Shown in pieces: positions 1 to 8,864 of a DNA stretch of 64,000 nt. The DNA lies in contig NC_046683.1 of assembly GCF_009870125.1 (NCBI RefSeq), positions 18,733,001 through 18,797,000 on the forward strand. Reading direction: 5' to 3'. The position numbers and the translations under genes are program-made. Each line of letters begins with the position of its first letter. Position 1 is the first letter of the stretch. The notes under the pieces were generated by a model. The model saw nothing but the letters and a program-made list of their open reading frames with translations, made no database searches and was not told the origin of the DNA. This DNA comes from Drosophila pseudoobscura. Taxonomy: Eukaryota; Arthropoda; Insecta; Diptera; Drosophilidae.

Positions 1-4
1 GGAC

Positions 5-669
5 TTGGCAAAAGGATTTGTGAAGGGCGACCGAGTTGTTGTCGATGCCAAGTGGGCAGAGCTTTGCGGCGCTCTCAATGCTGTTGGGCCGCCAATCAAG
101 GACGCATTGGGTTGGAAAAAGGTATGTGTTGCACAACAAAAGGTAGCACACTACTATATTCAATTCTACAATTTCAGGTTTGGGCAGATTGGAAAACAAA
201 CATCCGCGAGAAGATGGCGAAAAACAAATCAGAAACTCGAGCTACAGGTGGAGGGCCCTTCGCTCAGCAATCGCTTGGGGAACTGGAGGAGGAAGTGGCC
301 AAGCTATGTGGCCTCTACGAAATGGTGGAAGGAGTAGGTGGGCTAGCGTATGGACTTCCCCCCCGTACAACCAAGGCGGCCGACACTGGGGTTAAGTGCG
401 TGATGGAAGACCCCATTGAGGAGGAACCCTCAGAGAAGGACGAACCCTCAGAGAAGGAGGAGCCCATGCCGAAGCGCCGTCGAACTAGACCAGTGCAGAC
501 CATGGACCTCAACGATCTCTGCGCTGCTCAGCTGGATGAAATGTCGGCAATTTCCAAGAAAATTTCGGAACATTTCAAACGAATGGAATCGTTAGAGAAG
601 GAGAAGCTCGAGGTCCAAAAGGCACTTGTAGTCAAATTTAGCCAAATTTTGGACAAATTTGCGAAATAA
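5..669 (+). pseudogene. PIF/Harbinger accessory Myb/SANT-like protein (5' end outside window)
   Basis: This is the DNA-binding partner protein that PIF/Harbinger transposons encode beside their transposase. Exon 1 (to 121) reads KGDRVVVDAKWAELCGALN...GPPIKDALGWKK. A GT-AG intron (122-177) follows, and exon 2 opens with VWADWKTNIREKM, which together give the Myb/SANT-like signature (W...LN..GPP.K...WKKVW.DWK). The middle is acidic with a duplicated EPSEK motif, then a basic PKRRRTR patch (a candidate nuclear signal), and the last 45 residues are a Lys/Glu-rich coiled coil ending FSQILDKFAK before TAA at 667-669. About 203 residues are visible; the first in-frame codon here is TTG, so the true start lies upstream. 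The transposase C-terminus follows on the opposite strand. The spliced frame is open, so it could be intact upstream. Confidence 0.8.
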
Positions 670-751
670 TTAGTTTCCTATTAGTTTTTTTGTGAAACTT
701 AGCTTTATTAGTTATAAAGAATATCGAATGACATAAAGAAAATTTTGCATT

Positions 752-920
752 TTAATAAGGAATGGCCTGAGCTATTTCATCGCGTATAGATGATCCATTA
801 TTTTCAGTGTCGTCGAATTCATTTTCAGTGTATAGAGGGTCGTCAAATCGAACATCCTCCTCGATTAAGACATTACGTCTTCTACAAATATTGTGCAGGG
901 CACAGCATACATTTATAATT
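752..920 (-). pseudogene. PIF/Harbinger (DDE_Tnp_4) transposase, C-terminal fragment
   Basis: Reading the minus strand from about 920 down to the stop at 752-754 gives QIINVCCALHNICRRRNV followed by an acidic tail ending RDEIAQAIPY. The CCALHNIC block is the characteristic C-terminal motif of HARBI1-type transposases. The convergent arrangement with the Myb/SANT gene at 5-669 is the usual two-gene Harbinger layout. Upstream of 920 the frame is lost where the sequence joins the THAP-bearing duplicated unit, so the DDE core is gone. Confidence 0.75.
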
Positions 921-1052
921 TGTGTGTGTGTAAAGTCAGTGCGCAGTGAAGTGCATTATATTAGCCATTATATTAAAATTAATATACTATTATAAATAAT
1001 ATTAATAATAATAATAATAATAACCTACATAGTTGGATTATTATAAAATACT

Positions 1053-1731
1053 ATGTCGTTCGCTAATCAAAAAGATAACCGAAAAACCGGTAGAAAATTA
1101 ATTATTTCTTCTTGTCTCAGTGGGTATAGAAATAGTTCGTCCGATTTCCCTGTTAGATTATTTAAGTTTCCACAGAATTTATTAATGTTTAGTAAATGGG
1201 TTGAGGTTTGTGTTTTGGATAGCAATTTGCTGAAAGAAAAAAACTGCACGAATTTGTGACCGACATTTTGATGTTAAGTATTTGGGAGTGTGTAAATTAA
1301 AGGCGAATGCAGTTCCAACATTAAACATGTCTGAAAATACCTTATGAACTGCATTCAATGCAGATCTTTGTAATGACTACGAATTTTCGGAAAATAAACA
1401 AGACAATGAACCAATAGGAACATTTTTGCAGGCTAAGAGAATTAAACTGGCAGATGTGCATAATATAATGTCAAACGAACTAGAGCAACAGTGCGTTACA
1501 GAAGCGCCTGATAAAGTTTCATTAGAAAATAAAGAATCGATTGATATCAACTTCTCCGAAAATTGCTTAAAAAGAGAGCAAAACGAGAAATATTATAGAA
1601 ACAAATATTATGAGTTAATGGCTGACCAAAAAAAAAGAGAGAATGGCTTTAAAAAATTGAAAGATCGATTTTTAGCCTTAAAAATGGTTGTATATCGCAG
1701 GAATAGGCGTTACCGCAGCCGCAAACCGTAG
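1053..1731 (+). pseudogene. THAP-domain P-type transposase N-terminus, copy 1
   Basis: The product is the N-terminal DNA-binding part of a P-superfamily transposase. The region has the shape of a THAP (C2CH) zinc finger: IISSC near the start, a conserved Trp (KWVEVC), ICDRHF-type Cys-x2-His ligands now out of frame, and a NAVPTLN stretch matching the THAP AVPTIF box. Here the first zinc Cys is Leu (KLIISSC), and a frameshift near 1245 (KEKNCTNL then stop) breaks the finger. A shared in-frame TGA (TTATGA, about 1344) ends the second half. The frame then resumes at 1426 as a Lys/Glu-rich helical segment (CLKREQNEKYYRNKYYEL). No RNase H-like core follows. Copy 2 at 13614 is better preserved. Confidence 0.7.
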
Positions 1732-1975
1732 GAGGCATTCCACCGCAACTCGGATGAGAACCAATACGCGAGGGAGTGGCTTAATAAACTGACAAATATG
1801 CAGTGCGACACGGTGTCCCAGGCGCATGCCCCCAGAAAACTGGTGAGGATGGACTTTTCAGACACCACGAATCATGCGTCGAGGCCATGAGACTGAAGAC
1901 TGGTGTTCCGAGTGTGGCACAGAAAGTGTGCCGATGATGCAGACCCGAAGGTTGGAAAAATTTGAGAAATAAGTC
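1732..1975 (+). pseudogene. Coding-like remnant with LINE tail piece
   Basis: After the THAP fragment, a short frame reads like EAFHRNSDENQY...LNKLTNMQCDTVSQA. It is repeated in variant form at 7998, 14283 and 17041. A later stretch encodes ETEDWCSECG, close to the C-terminal zinc-finger segment of the LINE at 34124-35044 (HETEDWCPECG), so part of this block is probably LINE-derived. The source of the EAFHRNS part is not recognised. Confidence 0.45.
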
Positions 1976-2250
1976 GCAAAATGAACTAAGCGCACGTCTT
2001 TTATAGGCTGCAGAGTCGCAGTAGCCATTCTGCTGCGTCGCTGCGACTGCGCATTCGTCTTATTTACTAGCGTCAAAAAATACTTCGGCTCTGGCGTTCG
2101 GGTACTGATGCGTCATCATGAGCCAAACAACGAGTACACACACAATAAGTTTCGACAAAAAAGTGTGTTTGTATGCTTCTTTCGTTTTCAGAGATCTGAT
2201 GCTGATGCTATTTGAATAATTGAATGTATGGGTGCACACGAAGCAAAAAA
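1975..2250 (+). repeat. Dispersed repeat R, copy 1
   Basis: A block running from CTTTTATAGGCTGCAGAGTC through GGCGTTCGGGTACTGATGCG and TTTCGACAAAAA to an A-run. It recurs at 8205-8500, 14555-14815 and 17260-17560, and in inverted, partial form at 62757-62890. No coding potential was seen. It may be a non-autonomous element; the family was not identified. Confidence 0.7.
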
Positions 2251-2253
2251 AAA

Positions 2254-3370
2254 CGAGGGGGAACGTTGTGAGTTGCTGCGGACACCGCAACTCTACGGTT
2301 ATACCCGATACTAAGTCAGTATGGCTCTCCTCCAGCAGGCGGCGTCTAATATTAAACGACACGACAAAGAGTGCGTGCGAGAGAGACAGAAAATCAGTCT
2401 GAGCGTGACGTCGGGCGCTGCGTAGCCAATGCAAATTGATTTGTTCCTTTTGGCTACAAAAATTATCTGATCTGATCCAGATTCAGCAATCTGATAGATA
2501 TGGTCGTTATCTATGATTCTGCGTTTTTAGTTTTCTCAAATCTGCAATATTGTGGATGCAACAGATTTTCGTCCTTTGTGTGGGCGGAAGGGGGTGGGGC
2601 GAAATTTTGAGATACACGTTTTATAGTGAGATCTAAGAGGAGTGCGGATTCCAAATTTGGTTACTCTAGCGTTAATAGTCTCTGAGATTTGTGAATATCC
2701 CCAGATTTGCATCCTTTGCGGGGGCGGAAGGGGGTGTGGCGAAATTTTGAAACAAACTCGTCTCGGTCCGATATATTAGGAGTGTGGATACCAAATTTGG
2801 TTGCTCTAGCTTTTATAGTCTCTGAGATCTAGGCGCTAATGTTTTACTCTAAGGAAAGCCGCCTGTGCTACGTGTGTGTTAGAGAGAGACAGGGCGAGAA
2901 AAAATGAAATTGTTTTCTTGATGCTGGCTATAATAATAATACGATCCAATTCAGATTCTGCAGTCTAAAAGATATGAGCATTCTCTACGATTCTGCGTTT
3001 TTGGTTTTATCGTATCTTGAAAATTATGGATGCCACAGATTTTCGCCCTTTGTGGGGGCGGAAGTGGGCGGGGCAAAGTTTTGAAATATTTTTGTAGCAG
3101 TGACATATCACAGAAGTCTGGATCCAAAACATCGTTGCTCTAGCTCTTATAGTCTTTGAGCATTAGGCGCTGAAGGGGACGGACAGACGGACAGACGGAC
3201 GGACGGACAGACGGACAGACAGACATGGCTCAATCGACTCGGCTATTGATGCTGATCAAGAATATATATACTTTATGGGGTCGGAAACGATTCCTTCTGG
3301 ACGTTACACACATCCACTTTTACCACAAATCTAATATACCCCAATACTCATTTTGAGTATCGGGTATAAA
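2254..3370 (-). mobile_element. DINE-1/INE-1 (Helitron-type) full-length copy A
   Basis: In element orientation (minus strand) it starts with TATACCCGATACTCAAAATG, then a TATATATAC tract, the GTCY microsatellite (GACGGACAG repeats at 3180-3225), several CTTTGYGGGGGCGGAAG blocks, and a 3' hairpin GAGTTGC...GCAACTC followed by CCCCCTCG. Copy 2 of the host unit (14807-14817) has an uninterrupted A-run at this point, so the insertion boundaries are visible. It carries no protein-coding gene, as usual for DINE-1, which depends on Helitron machinery in trans. Confidence 0.9.
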
Positions 3371-3415
3371 AAGGTGGAGACAAAACGGCTCACCCACGAG
3401 AATGGCAAGAAGAAG

Positions 3416-3561
3416 ATGGAGGACTTACCACCAAATTCTGGGCATTCTCGTGGACGCGGGCGCGGAATAAAAAAGAAGGACAATGCAAACCGTGGCTTGG
3501 GTCTGCAGTTGGGGCAATCTTCTAACGAGGCTCGTCCGGATAAACCTGTCCCCCCAGCGGA
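3416..3561 (+). pseudogene. aub: Aubergine-like N-terminal fragment, copy 1
   Basis: The first 48 codons from ATG 3416 read MEDLPPNSGHSRGRGRG, then KKKDNANRGLGLQLGQ and a Pro/Ser stretch. Drosophila Aubergine, a PIWI-clade Argonaute of the nuage, is recalled to begin with a Pro-Pro-Asn motif, an RGRGRG cluster (the arginines methylated for Tudor binding) and an ANRGFG...LGQ block in the same order and spacing; that recollection is the basis of the call. No PAZ, MID or PIWI domain follows. The open frame runs on to 3943 as unrelated sequence, so this is a captured or decayed 5' exon. The frame is undamaged across the RG region. A sequence alignment is needed; another RG-rich protein remains possible. 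Confidence 0.6.
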
Positions 3562-4230
3562 CGCGTTAAAAACGTCGCAGATCGTACCCAAGTCTAAGGA
3601 TACTGAAGCTCAGGCCATTGAAGGTATTGGTTTTGTTCTTTTTCCACACAGCAACAAATCCTGGCGTTTACCGAAATTACCCGAAGTTCGCAAATGTTGT
3701 GTCAGGATCAAAAGATTGAAGCTAATAAACTCGAGCTCTGTCACTGGAGAGGCCACTGATCGTCCAACTACAAGTGCTGCAGCACAAAAGGAAAGCCGTT
3801 ACCCCAAATGCTCAGCAATGTACAAACAAAATGCAGGCATTTGCTCCTCTGTTTTTGAAGACTTTCTAACAAAAGGTATTTTGTTAGCTTCTGCCATGCT
3901 TACATTGGACGCAAGCATGCTGGACGACAGCATGCTGCCGTAATTTCAACTTGGCTCCTATTGTTGCTTACAAAAACAGCAGTAGGCTTTTGTGGGGTCA
4001 GTTGGCAAATTGCGTATTTTTTGTATGTAAATGTGCAAACATGTACAATACTGAAGTGTGATTGAAACTTATCAGTAATTATAAGGTAATAATTACCTTA
4101 CATTTATACACAAAATTGGACGATATACCAAAATACGAACAACATATATGATTTTTGTCCGATTTATCGATACAAATTAAAAAATATTACAATCAAATCA
4201 GAAAAAAAAATGGTTTTGTACTAAATTTGT
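3562..4230 (+). other. Unassigned sequence between Aub-like fragment and piggyBac
   Basis: The open frame from 3353 continues to 3943 but the sequence after about 3570 resembles nothing recognised. An alternative frame at about 3652 reads QQILAFTEITRSSQMLCQ. From 3944 to 4230 the DNA is AT-rich and non-coding. The same DNA is present at 15007-15650. Copy 2 lacks roughly 26 bp just after the Aub-like part (GCGG then GGGGAGTCTAAGG), which puts the downstream text in another frame. Confidence 0.5.
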
Positions 4231-4234
4231 TTAA
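4231..4234. repeat. TTAA target-site duplication, left
   Basis: TTAA directly precedes the CCCTCTAA terminus of the piggyBac element. It is matched by TTAA at 6607-6610, and a single TTAA is found at the empty site in the paralogous copy (near 15650). Confidence 0.95.
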
Positions 4235-6606
4235 CCCTCTAACACGTAAGAGTGCCTTGAGACACTTATTATATTATTCACATTAGTAAAAAAAACTAAG
4301 AGCTTTTACATCATTTGAATATTTTTTGGCTGTTACTAACAAACACACCAATTACGTGAAGAAGCTTTGAAAGCTCTCAGAAGCTTTTAACGGTACTTTT
4401 TATTTCCATATGCACAGAACATGTGTTTTTTCCCGCGTCAAATTCGACCTGCGGCATTTTGTGTTTTGTTCTGCTTATAAAAGTTAATACATAAAACCAA
4501 TCCAGTCCATAATTTTTTTCCAGAAAGGTAAGTTTATTTACTATCAAAATCAAGTTGCAGATATGCAAGTATTAGAAAAATGTGCGTTGTAGCAGAAAAA
4601 TAGTGATAAGTGTCTTGAGACACTTTTGGGGTTCCACGCTATATTTTGTTGCTAGTAGCTTTTTCTCAACTACTTGCAGTTGTTGTGTTTTTTTTGTGTT
4701 TATTGTGTGATTTTTCTTAATAGAAATTGAAATATTAGAATAAATGGCAAAGCGGGTTCGTTACAAGTTGTCTGACTTGACTGATGAACAGTTGTTGGAT
4801 TTGCTTGAGTCAGTACCGTCGGATGAGGAAGTGTCAAATGTATCAAGTGACGACGAGGACGACGACCTTAATGTGGCAGAAGCTCTGACCACCGCTTTAG
4901 AGGATGCTAATACCGTTTCATTTATGGACACTAATGTTGACGATGTGCAAAATATAACACAATCTAAGTCTACCCGGGAAACCGTAAAAAGGCCTAGATC
5001 GCCATTGACAACTATTGAAGATTCTGGTGGCTTCAATGGTTTTGGTAAGCAAACATAATTGCGATATGTTAAACAAGTTAGTAATTAATTTATGTATAGG
5101 TATTGAATCAATAACAAAGGAGCCGACTAAAATTATATGGCGAAAGCAATGTATGCAGTTGAAAGTCAACGACATAGCCTTTCGAGGAGACTCTTCGCTG
5201 CCAGCTGAAATAATGGAGCTCAAGACTCCATTACAGCTATTTTGCTATTTTTTCGATTCAGAAATCTTGAATATGATTGTCGAGGAAACAATGCGTGCAG
5301 CTTTAACCGACAACATAGCAAATAAGTTCAAAGTGAACAATGAAGATATCCACCATTACATCGGTATTTTGATATATATGTCCATTTACCGCTACCCGAA
5401 TCTGAAAAGCTACTGGGGAAAAAACGCGTTTGGACCTATACAAACCTCCATGTCCCGAAGCAAATTCGAAGCAATTAAGCAGTACTTCTCACTGAGTGAT
5501 GAAAGCGAGCGGATCAAAAAGGGGGAACCAGGCTATGAACAGTGCGGGTAAATCGTATCCCCGATTGCAAGCTGCCAAACGATAGTACCATCAACAAAGA
5601 GCCAAGGGGTTTCTCGACTGAGTACGTAGGCTCCTCATATGGAGTCGACATAACTAATGTGCTGTGGAAAGACAACAAGGCCGTTCGCTTGCTGTCCACT
5701 TACGTGGGTGTTAAGCCATTTGCAAGGGCCAATTTGAATGAAGGAACTGCAAAGACTGCTCGGTACGACAGAAAGTCAAAGCGTTACATCGAAGTTGATT
5801 GCCCACAAATTATTCGTGAGTATAATGCTCACATGGGCGGCGTGGACCTAATGGATGGACTTATGGGCCGCTATCATATCAGAGCTAAAACTCGGGATGC
5901 CGCGACTCGAATTTTTTACCACTTAATCGATATGGCAGCAACAAACGCCTATGTTTTATACAGGCGTATAGAAAAGGAGAACGCATGCTCGACCAATCTG
6001 ATCGAACTCCCTGATTTTCGGGAATCGATTGCTGCTGGTCTGGTGGCATTTCAAACCAAAAACTATCCAGGTCGTCCAATCACTGGTTTCAACAATCGAT
6101 CTTCACGAACAATCCATTCTCCATCCTGTCTGACAGAGCAGAGAATGCAGTCTCCACTCTCTCAGCGACCTTCAAAACTAGTGCTCAAACTAGGTGAAAA
6201 ATCTAAGCATCCAATATCGGACTTGCGGTTTGACCAGCTAAACCATTTTCCGGACTGGTTGGGTCGAGAAAGTGGAAGAAGATGGTGCAAGTACTGTAAA
6301 ACTTCACAAACGCAGTGCGTTTGCACTAAATGCAATCTGCATTTATGTTGCTCAGCCAACAAAAATTGTTTTTCGGAGTATCATAAAAATAAATAAAATT
6401 AAACTTCGCTATTGGGAAATGACTTTTTTATACTCAGAGCCCCAAGAGTGCCTACAGGCACTTATTCACTTTTTCTCACCTTACAGGTAAACGAAAGCTT
6501 GTACACTCTTTTTAAGTACATATTTGAGTTCAGGAGCCGCAATTCACTATAGAAAAAATTATTTGAATTATTTTCTTCTATTATTTTAGAAAATAGTCTT
6601 AGAGGG
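4235..6606 (+). mobile_element. piggyBac-superfamily element, internally deleted
   Basis: The element is 2372 bp, with 8-bp perfect terminal inverted repeats (CCCTCTAA/TTAGAGGG) and a TTAA duplication on each side. Subterminal palindrome-like motifs (AGTGCCTTGAGACACTT and relatives) occur near 4249, 4609 and 6445 and may be transposase-binding sites. It carries a spliced but internally deleted transposase gene. The uninterrupted sequence in the second unit copy proves the boundaries. Confidence 0.95.
4744..6396 (+). pseudogene. piggyBac (DDE_Tnp_1_7) transposase, central deletion
   Basis: Exon 1 (4744-5044) encodes an acidic N-terminus (LTDEQLLDLLES...SSDDEDDDLN). A 55-bp GT-AG intron (5045-5099) splits a Gly codon, and exon 2 continues with TPLQLFCYFFDSEILNMIVE and YWGKNAFGPIQTSMSRSKF, family hallmarks upstream of the catalytic core. 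At about 5540 the frame jumps to VRVNRIPDCKLPND..., which in the family lies some 130 residues later; the skipped part holds the first two catalytic Asp. The last catalytic motif survives (HMGGVDLMD), as does the Cys-rich C-terminal zinc domain (YCKTSQTQCVCTKCNLHLCC). The two halves are in different frames (stop 5549-5551), so no active enzyme is made. It could act only as a substrate for an autonomous relative. Confidence 0.9.
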
Positions 6607-6610
6607 TTAA
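6607..6610. repeat. TTAA target-site duplication, right
   Basis: TTAA follows the TTAGAGGG terminus; it pairs with 4231-4234. Confidence 0.95.
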
Positions 6611-6699
6611 GTTAAAATAAGCTAAAAGAAATTTAAAATAAGCTAGATATTGTAGCAAGGTAATAATTAGTGAGGCATTCAACTAGTATTTAAAATAGC

Positions 6700-6840
6700 A
6701 TACAGCGCGCATTGGTATTTACCGCACCATCGATACACTCGGCGGGAAATACCAATAGTGAGATATCGGATAAGAAACATCGATAAGAGATTCACTCACG
6801 CACCGATATTGGTCACTACAATTCCCGGGTTAGACGGCCT
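6700..6840 (+). promoter_or_regulatory. TATA-less promoter-like block, copy 1
   Basis: An imperfect 14-bp inverted repeat (ATTGGTATTTACCG at 6711-6724 against CGGGAAATACCAAT at 6743-6756) encloses a DRE-like ATCGATA (6729-6735). GGCGGGAAA (6741-6749) matches an E2F-type site. A further ATCGATA occurs near 6779 and a GGTCACTAC (Motif 1-like) near 6811. GTATTT and DRE elements are common in TATA-less Drosophila promoters. It lies 0.5 kb upstream of the Maelstrom fragment in the same orientation, so it may be a captured promoter; this is inference. Confidence 0.35.
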
Positions 6841-7014
6841 ACAATATCTCGCTGTAAGCAATGCAAATACTTTTCAAGCTATTCGATTTAAAAATAAACA
6901 AAATCTAGCTTAAAAAAAGCTAAAATGGCAACAAATAATTAATTAAACAACAACATACATACATAAATTCACATATGTAAGTGCATACGTACATACCCTG
7001 CAGTACCGGTCATT

Positions 7015-7145
7015 AATGACTCAGCTGCTGACACGTCGATGACAGCGTCACTACCCCCGATGACATAGTTGATGACCGGCCATACGCTGAGCTGATGACA
7101 TTAACATGGAGATGTCCTAGGGCATAATCGATGACATTGTCATCG
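7015..7145 (+). repeat. GATGACA-motif-rich stretch, copy 1
   Basis: The motif GATGACA or GATGACC recurs at irregular spacing (CGATGACAGCG, CGATGACATAG, TGATGACCGG, TGATGACATT, CGATGACATTG). It directly precedes the compound hairpin. No frame is open across it. Confidence 0.5.
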
Positions 7146-7151
7146 AGCATT

Positions 7152-7375
7152 GCCGAAAAATCATGCATTTAATAAGCGATGATTTTTCGGGAAAAATCAT
7201 GCACTTAATAAGTGATGATTTTTTGGCTTAAATCATCGCTTATTAAATGCATGATTTTTGCCTAAATATCATGCACATAATAAGCGATGATTTTTACCTA
7301 AAAAATTTAAGCCAAAAAATCATCACTTATAAAATGCATGATTTTTAGGTAAAAACCATCGCTTATTATGTGCAT
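7152..7375. repeat. Compound hairpin of nested inverted repeats, copy 1
   Basis: Variants of AAAAATCATGCAYTTAATAA and its complement alternate across about 220 bp. The clearest pair is a 36-bp near-perfect inverted repeat: the arm at about 7199-7234 (ending TTTTTTGGCTTAAAT) pairs with about 7307-7345 (starting ATTTAAGCCAAAAAA). The interior holds a second hairpin. Transcription would give dsRNA. The same structure is present at 16195-16418. Confidence 0.85.
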
Positions 7376-7880
7376 GGTGGAGAAATGCGATCCGCGGAAA
7401 GAAGAAACACGCGAAATGCAGCGCCACATTGAACGCATAATCTCTGGGGCAAAAAGTGTACTTGATCTCCAGCAGCAGGAGTACAATATTGTTGCCGTTA
7501 ACTATTTCGCCAACACTGGGAGTGTGTACGTCCCCGCTGAGTATACCACCTGCCGTTACTCTCTCAAGGAAGGCATCAGTGCGGAGTACAGTTGATCCCT
7601 AATTGATCCGGGGCAACTCATCTTTGGGCAAAGCCACCAGGCCAGGCAACATTCGCTGGATACCCATAAGTTACCCTTGCCCCCGAATGCCTTGGGCACG
7701 AAAATGGGGAAACTGTATAAAAAATTCATTGATGGAATTCCAGCGGTCTGTGAAGGAGAACCGATCATTGTGTACACCACCACCGATCAAATACCGATGG
7801 TAAAGGCCTGCTTTGCCTATTTGGAGTGCAATCAACGTGACAGCTACTGCATTCCATTATTTGTATATTCGTGTGGTTAG
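7368..7880 (+). pseudogene. mael: Maelstrom MAEL-domain fragment, copy 1
   Basis: Maelstrom is a germline piRNA-pathway protein acting in nuage and in nuclear transposon silencing, with an HMG box followed by a MAEL domain. This frame covers the start of the MAEL domain: MQRHIERIISGAKSVLD, then VYVPAEYTTCRYSLKEG, IDPGQLIFGQ, HKLPLPPNALGTK and MVKACFAYLEC, in the same order and spacing as the fly protein. One TGA at 7593-7595 interrupts the frame between AEYS and SLIDPGQ. The homology fades after LECNQRDSYC at about 7850. A possible acceptor (TTCAACAG, 7930) lies downstream. There is no HMG box upstream; a hairpin takes its place. The second copy at 16411 carries the same stop codon. Confidence 0.88.
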
Positions 7881-7997
7881 TTATCCTTATACATAAATAC
7901 ATATATTTGCGAATACTTGTGTTCAACAGGTTCCAATCACAGACGAGTCGCACCTAGGTTCACGAAAAACATGGTGGGCTCTAGATGAGATTTTAGG

Positions 7998-8200
7998 AGG
8001 CATTCCACCGCAACTCGCATGAGTACCAGTACAGGCTTAATAAACTGACAAATATGAAGTGCGACACGGTGTCCAAGGCGCGCATGCGCATCGCAAGAAG
8101 CTCTTCAACGGGATTTTTAAGCAGATGCCTCCAGAAAACTGGTGAGGATGGACTTTTCGGATCCGAAGGTTGGAAAAATTTGATAAAAAAGTCGCAAAAT
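7998..8200 (+). pseudogene. Unidentified coding-like remnant (EAFHRNS family)
   Basis: In one frame this reads EAFHRNSHEYQYRLNKLTNM then KCDTVSKARMRIARS, and is related to 1732-1810, 14283-14360 and 17041-17150. It may be a tail of the upstream gene fragment or of a TE gene; the frame breaks on both sides. Confidence 0.35.
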
Positions 8201-8204
8201 GAAC

Positions 8205-8500
8205 TAAGCGCACGTCTTTTATAGGCTGCAGAGTCGCAGTAGCCATTCTGCTGCGTCGCTGCTACTGCGCATTCGTCTTATTTACCGGCGTCAATGAAGA
8301 CTTCGGCTCTGGCGTTCGGGTACTGACGCGTCATCATGACATCATGAGCCAAACGCAGAGAGAACATCTTTGCATGTGTTAGTACACACGCAATATGTTT
8401 CGACAAAAATATGTGATTGTATGCTTTTTTCAATTTTCTTTTAACTCTCTCAGGTCTGGTTCTGTTTTGCCTCCAGCATGTTTTAGTGTATGGGTGCACA
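8205..8500 (+). repeat. Dispersed repeat R, copy 2
   Basis: Same repeat as 1975-2250 (GGCTGCAGAGTCGCAGTAGC ... GGCGTTCGGGTACTGACGCG ... TTTCGACAAAAATATG), with a small insertion (CATGACATCATGAGCC) relative to copy 1. Confidence 0.7.
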
Positions 8501-8861
8501 TGCATTCTCACGTACTTTGCGTGTGTGTGTGTTTAGGATTGCTGGCCGCTAGAACTGAAATTTGAGTTTGGTTCTTGTTTCGGGTCTTTTGATGAACTTA
8601 CCACCACAAAATAAATGATGAATAGCCAAGGGGTAGGGGTATGGTACACTACGGCGCGGGAAATGAAATAAGAGCTGTTATTTGTTTGATTTATACCACA
8701 AAATATAAAATATTACAATAATATAATTACACATTTATTTCCTTATTTTAAACAGGTTGATTATTTATTCTCGACTATATATAATAATATAATTGCACAT
8801 TTATTTCCATATCTTAAGCAGGTTGATTATAAATTATGCTGGAACTGACTTTGCGCACCAT
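8500..8861 (+). other. AT-rich repeat-derived sequence, no gene
   Basis: Non-coding. The motif CACATTTATTTCCWTATYTTA-like with AAGCAGGTTGATTAT occurs twice here, and again at 12780-12850, 17770-17810, 47780 and 51490, so it belongs to a dispersed family. Confidence 0.5.
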
Positions 8862-8864
8862 TTT

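Larger units (their letters stand above)
925..8770 (+). repeat. Segmental unit copy 1 (THAP, Aub-like, hairpin, Mael)
   Basis: This segment recurs at 13499-17806. After removal of two insertions found only here (a DINE-1 at 2254-3370 and a piggyBac at 4235-6606) the lengths agree to within tens of bases. From about 6611 to 7990 the two copies appear essentially identical, with a constant offset of 9043. Both copies share the same disabling stop codons, so decay came before the duplication. Confidence 0.85.
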
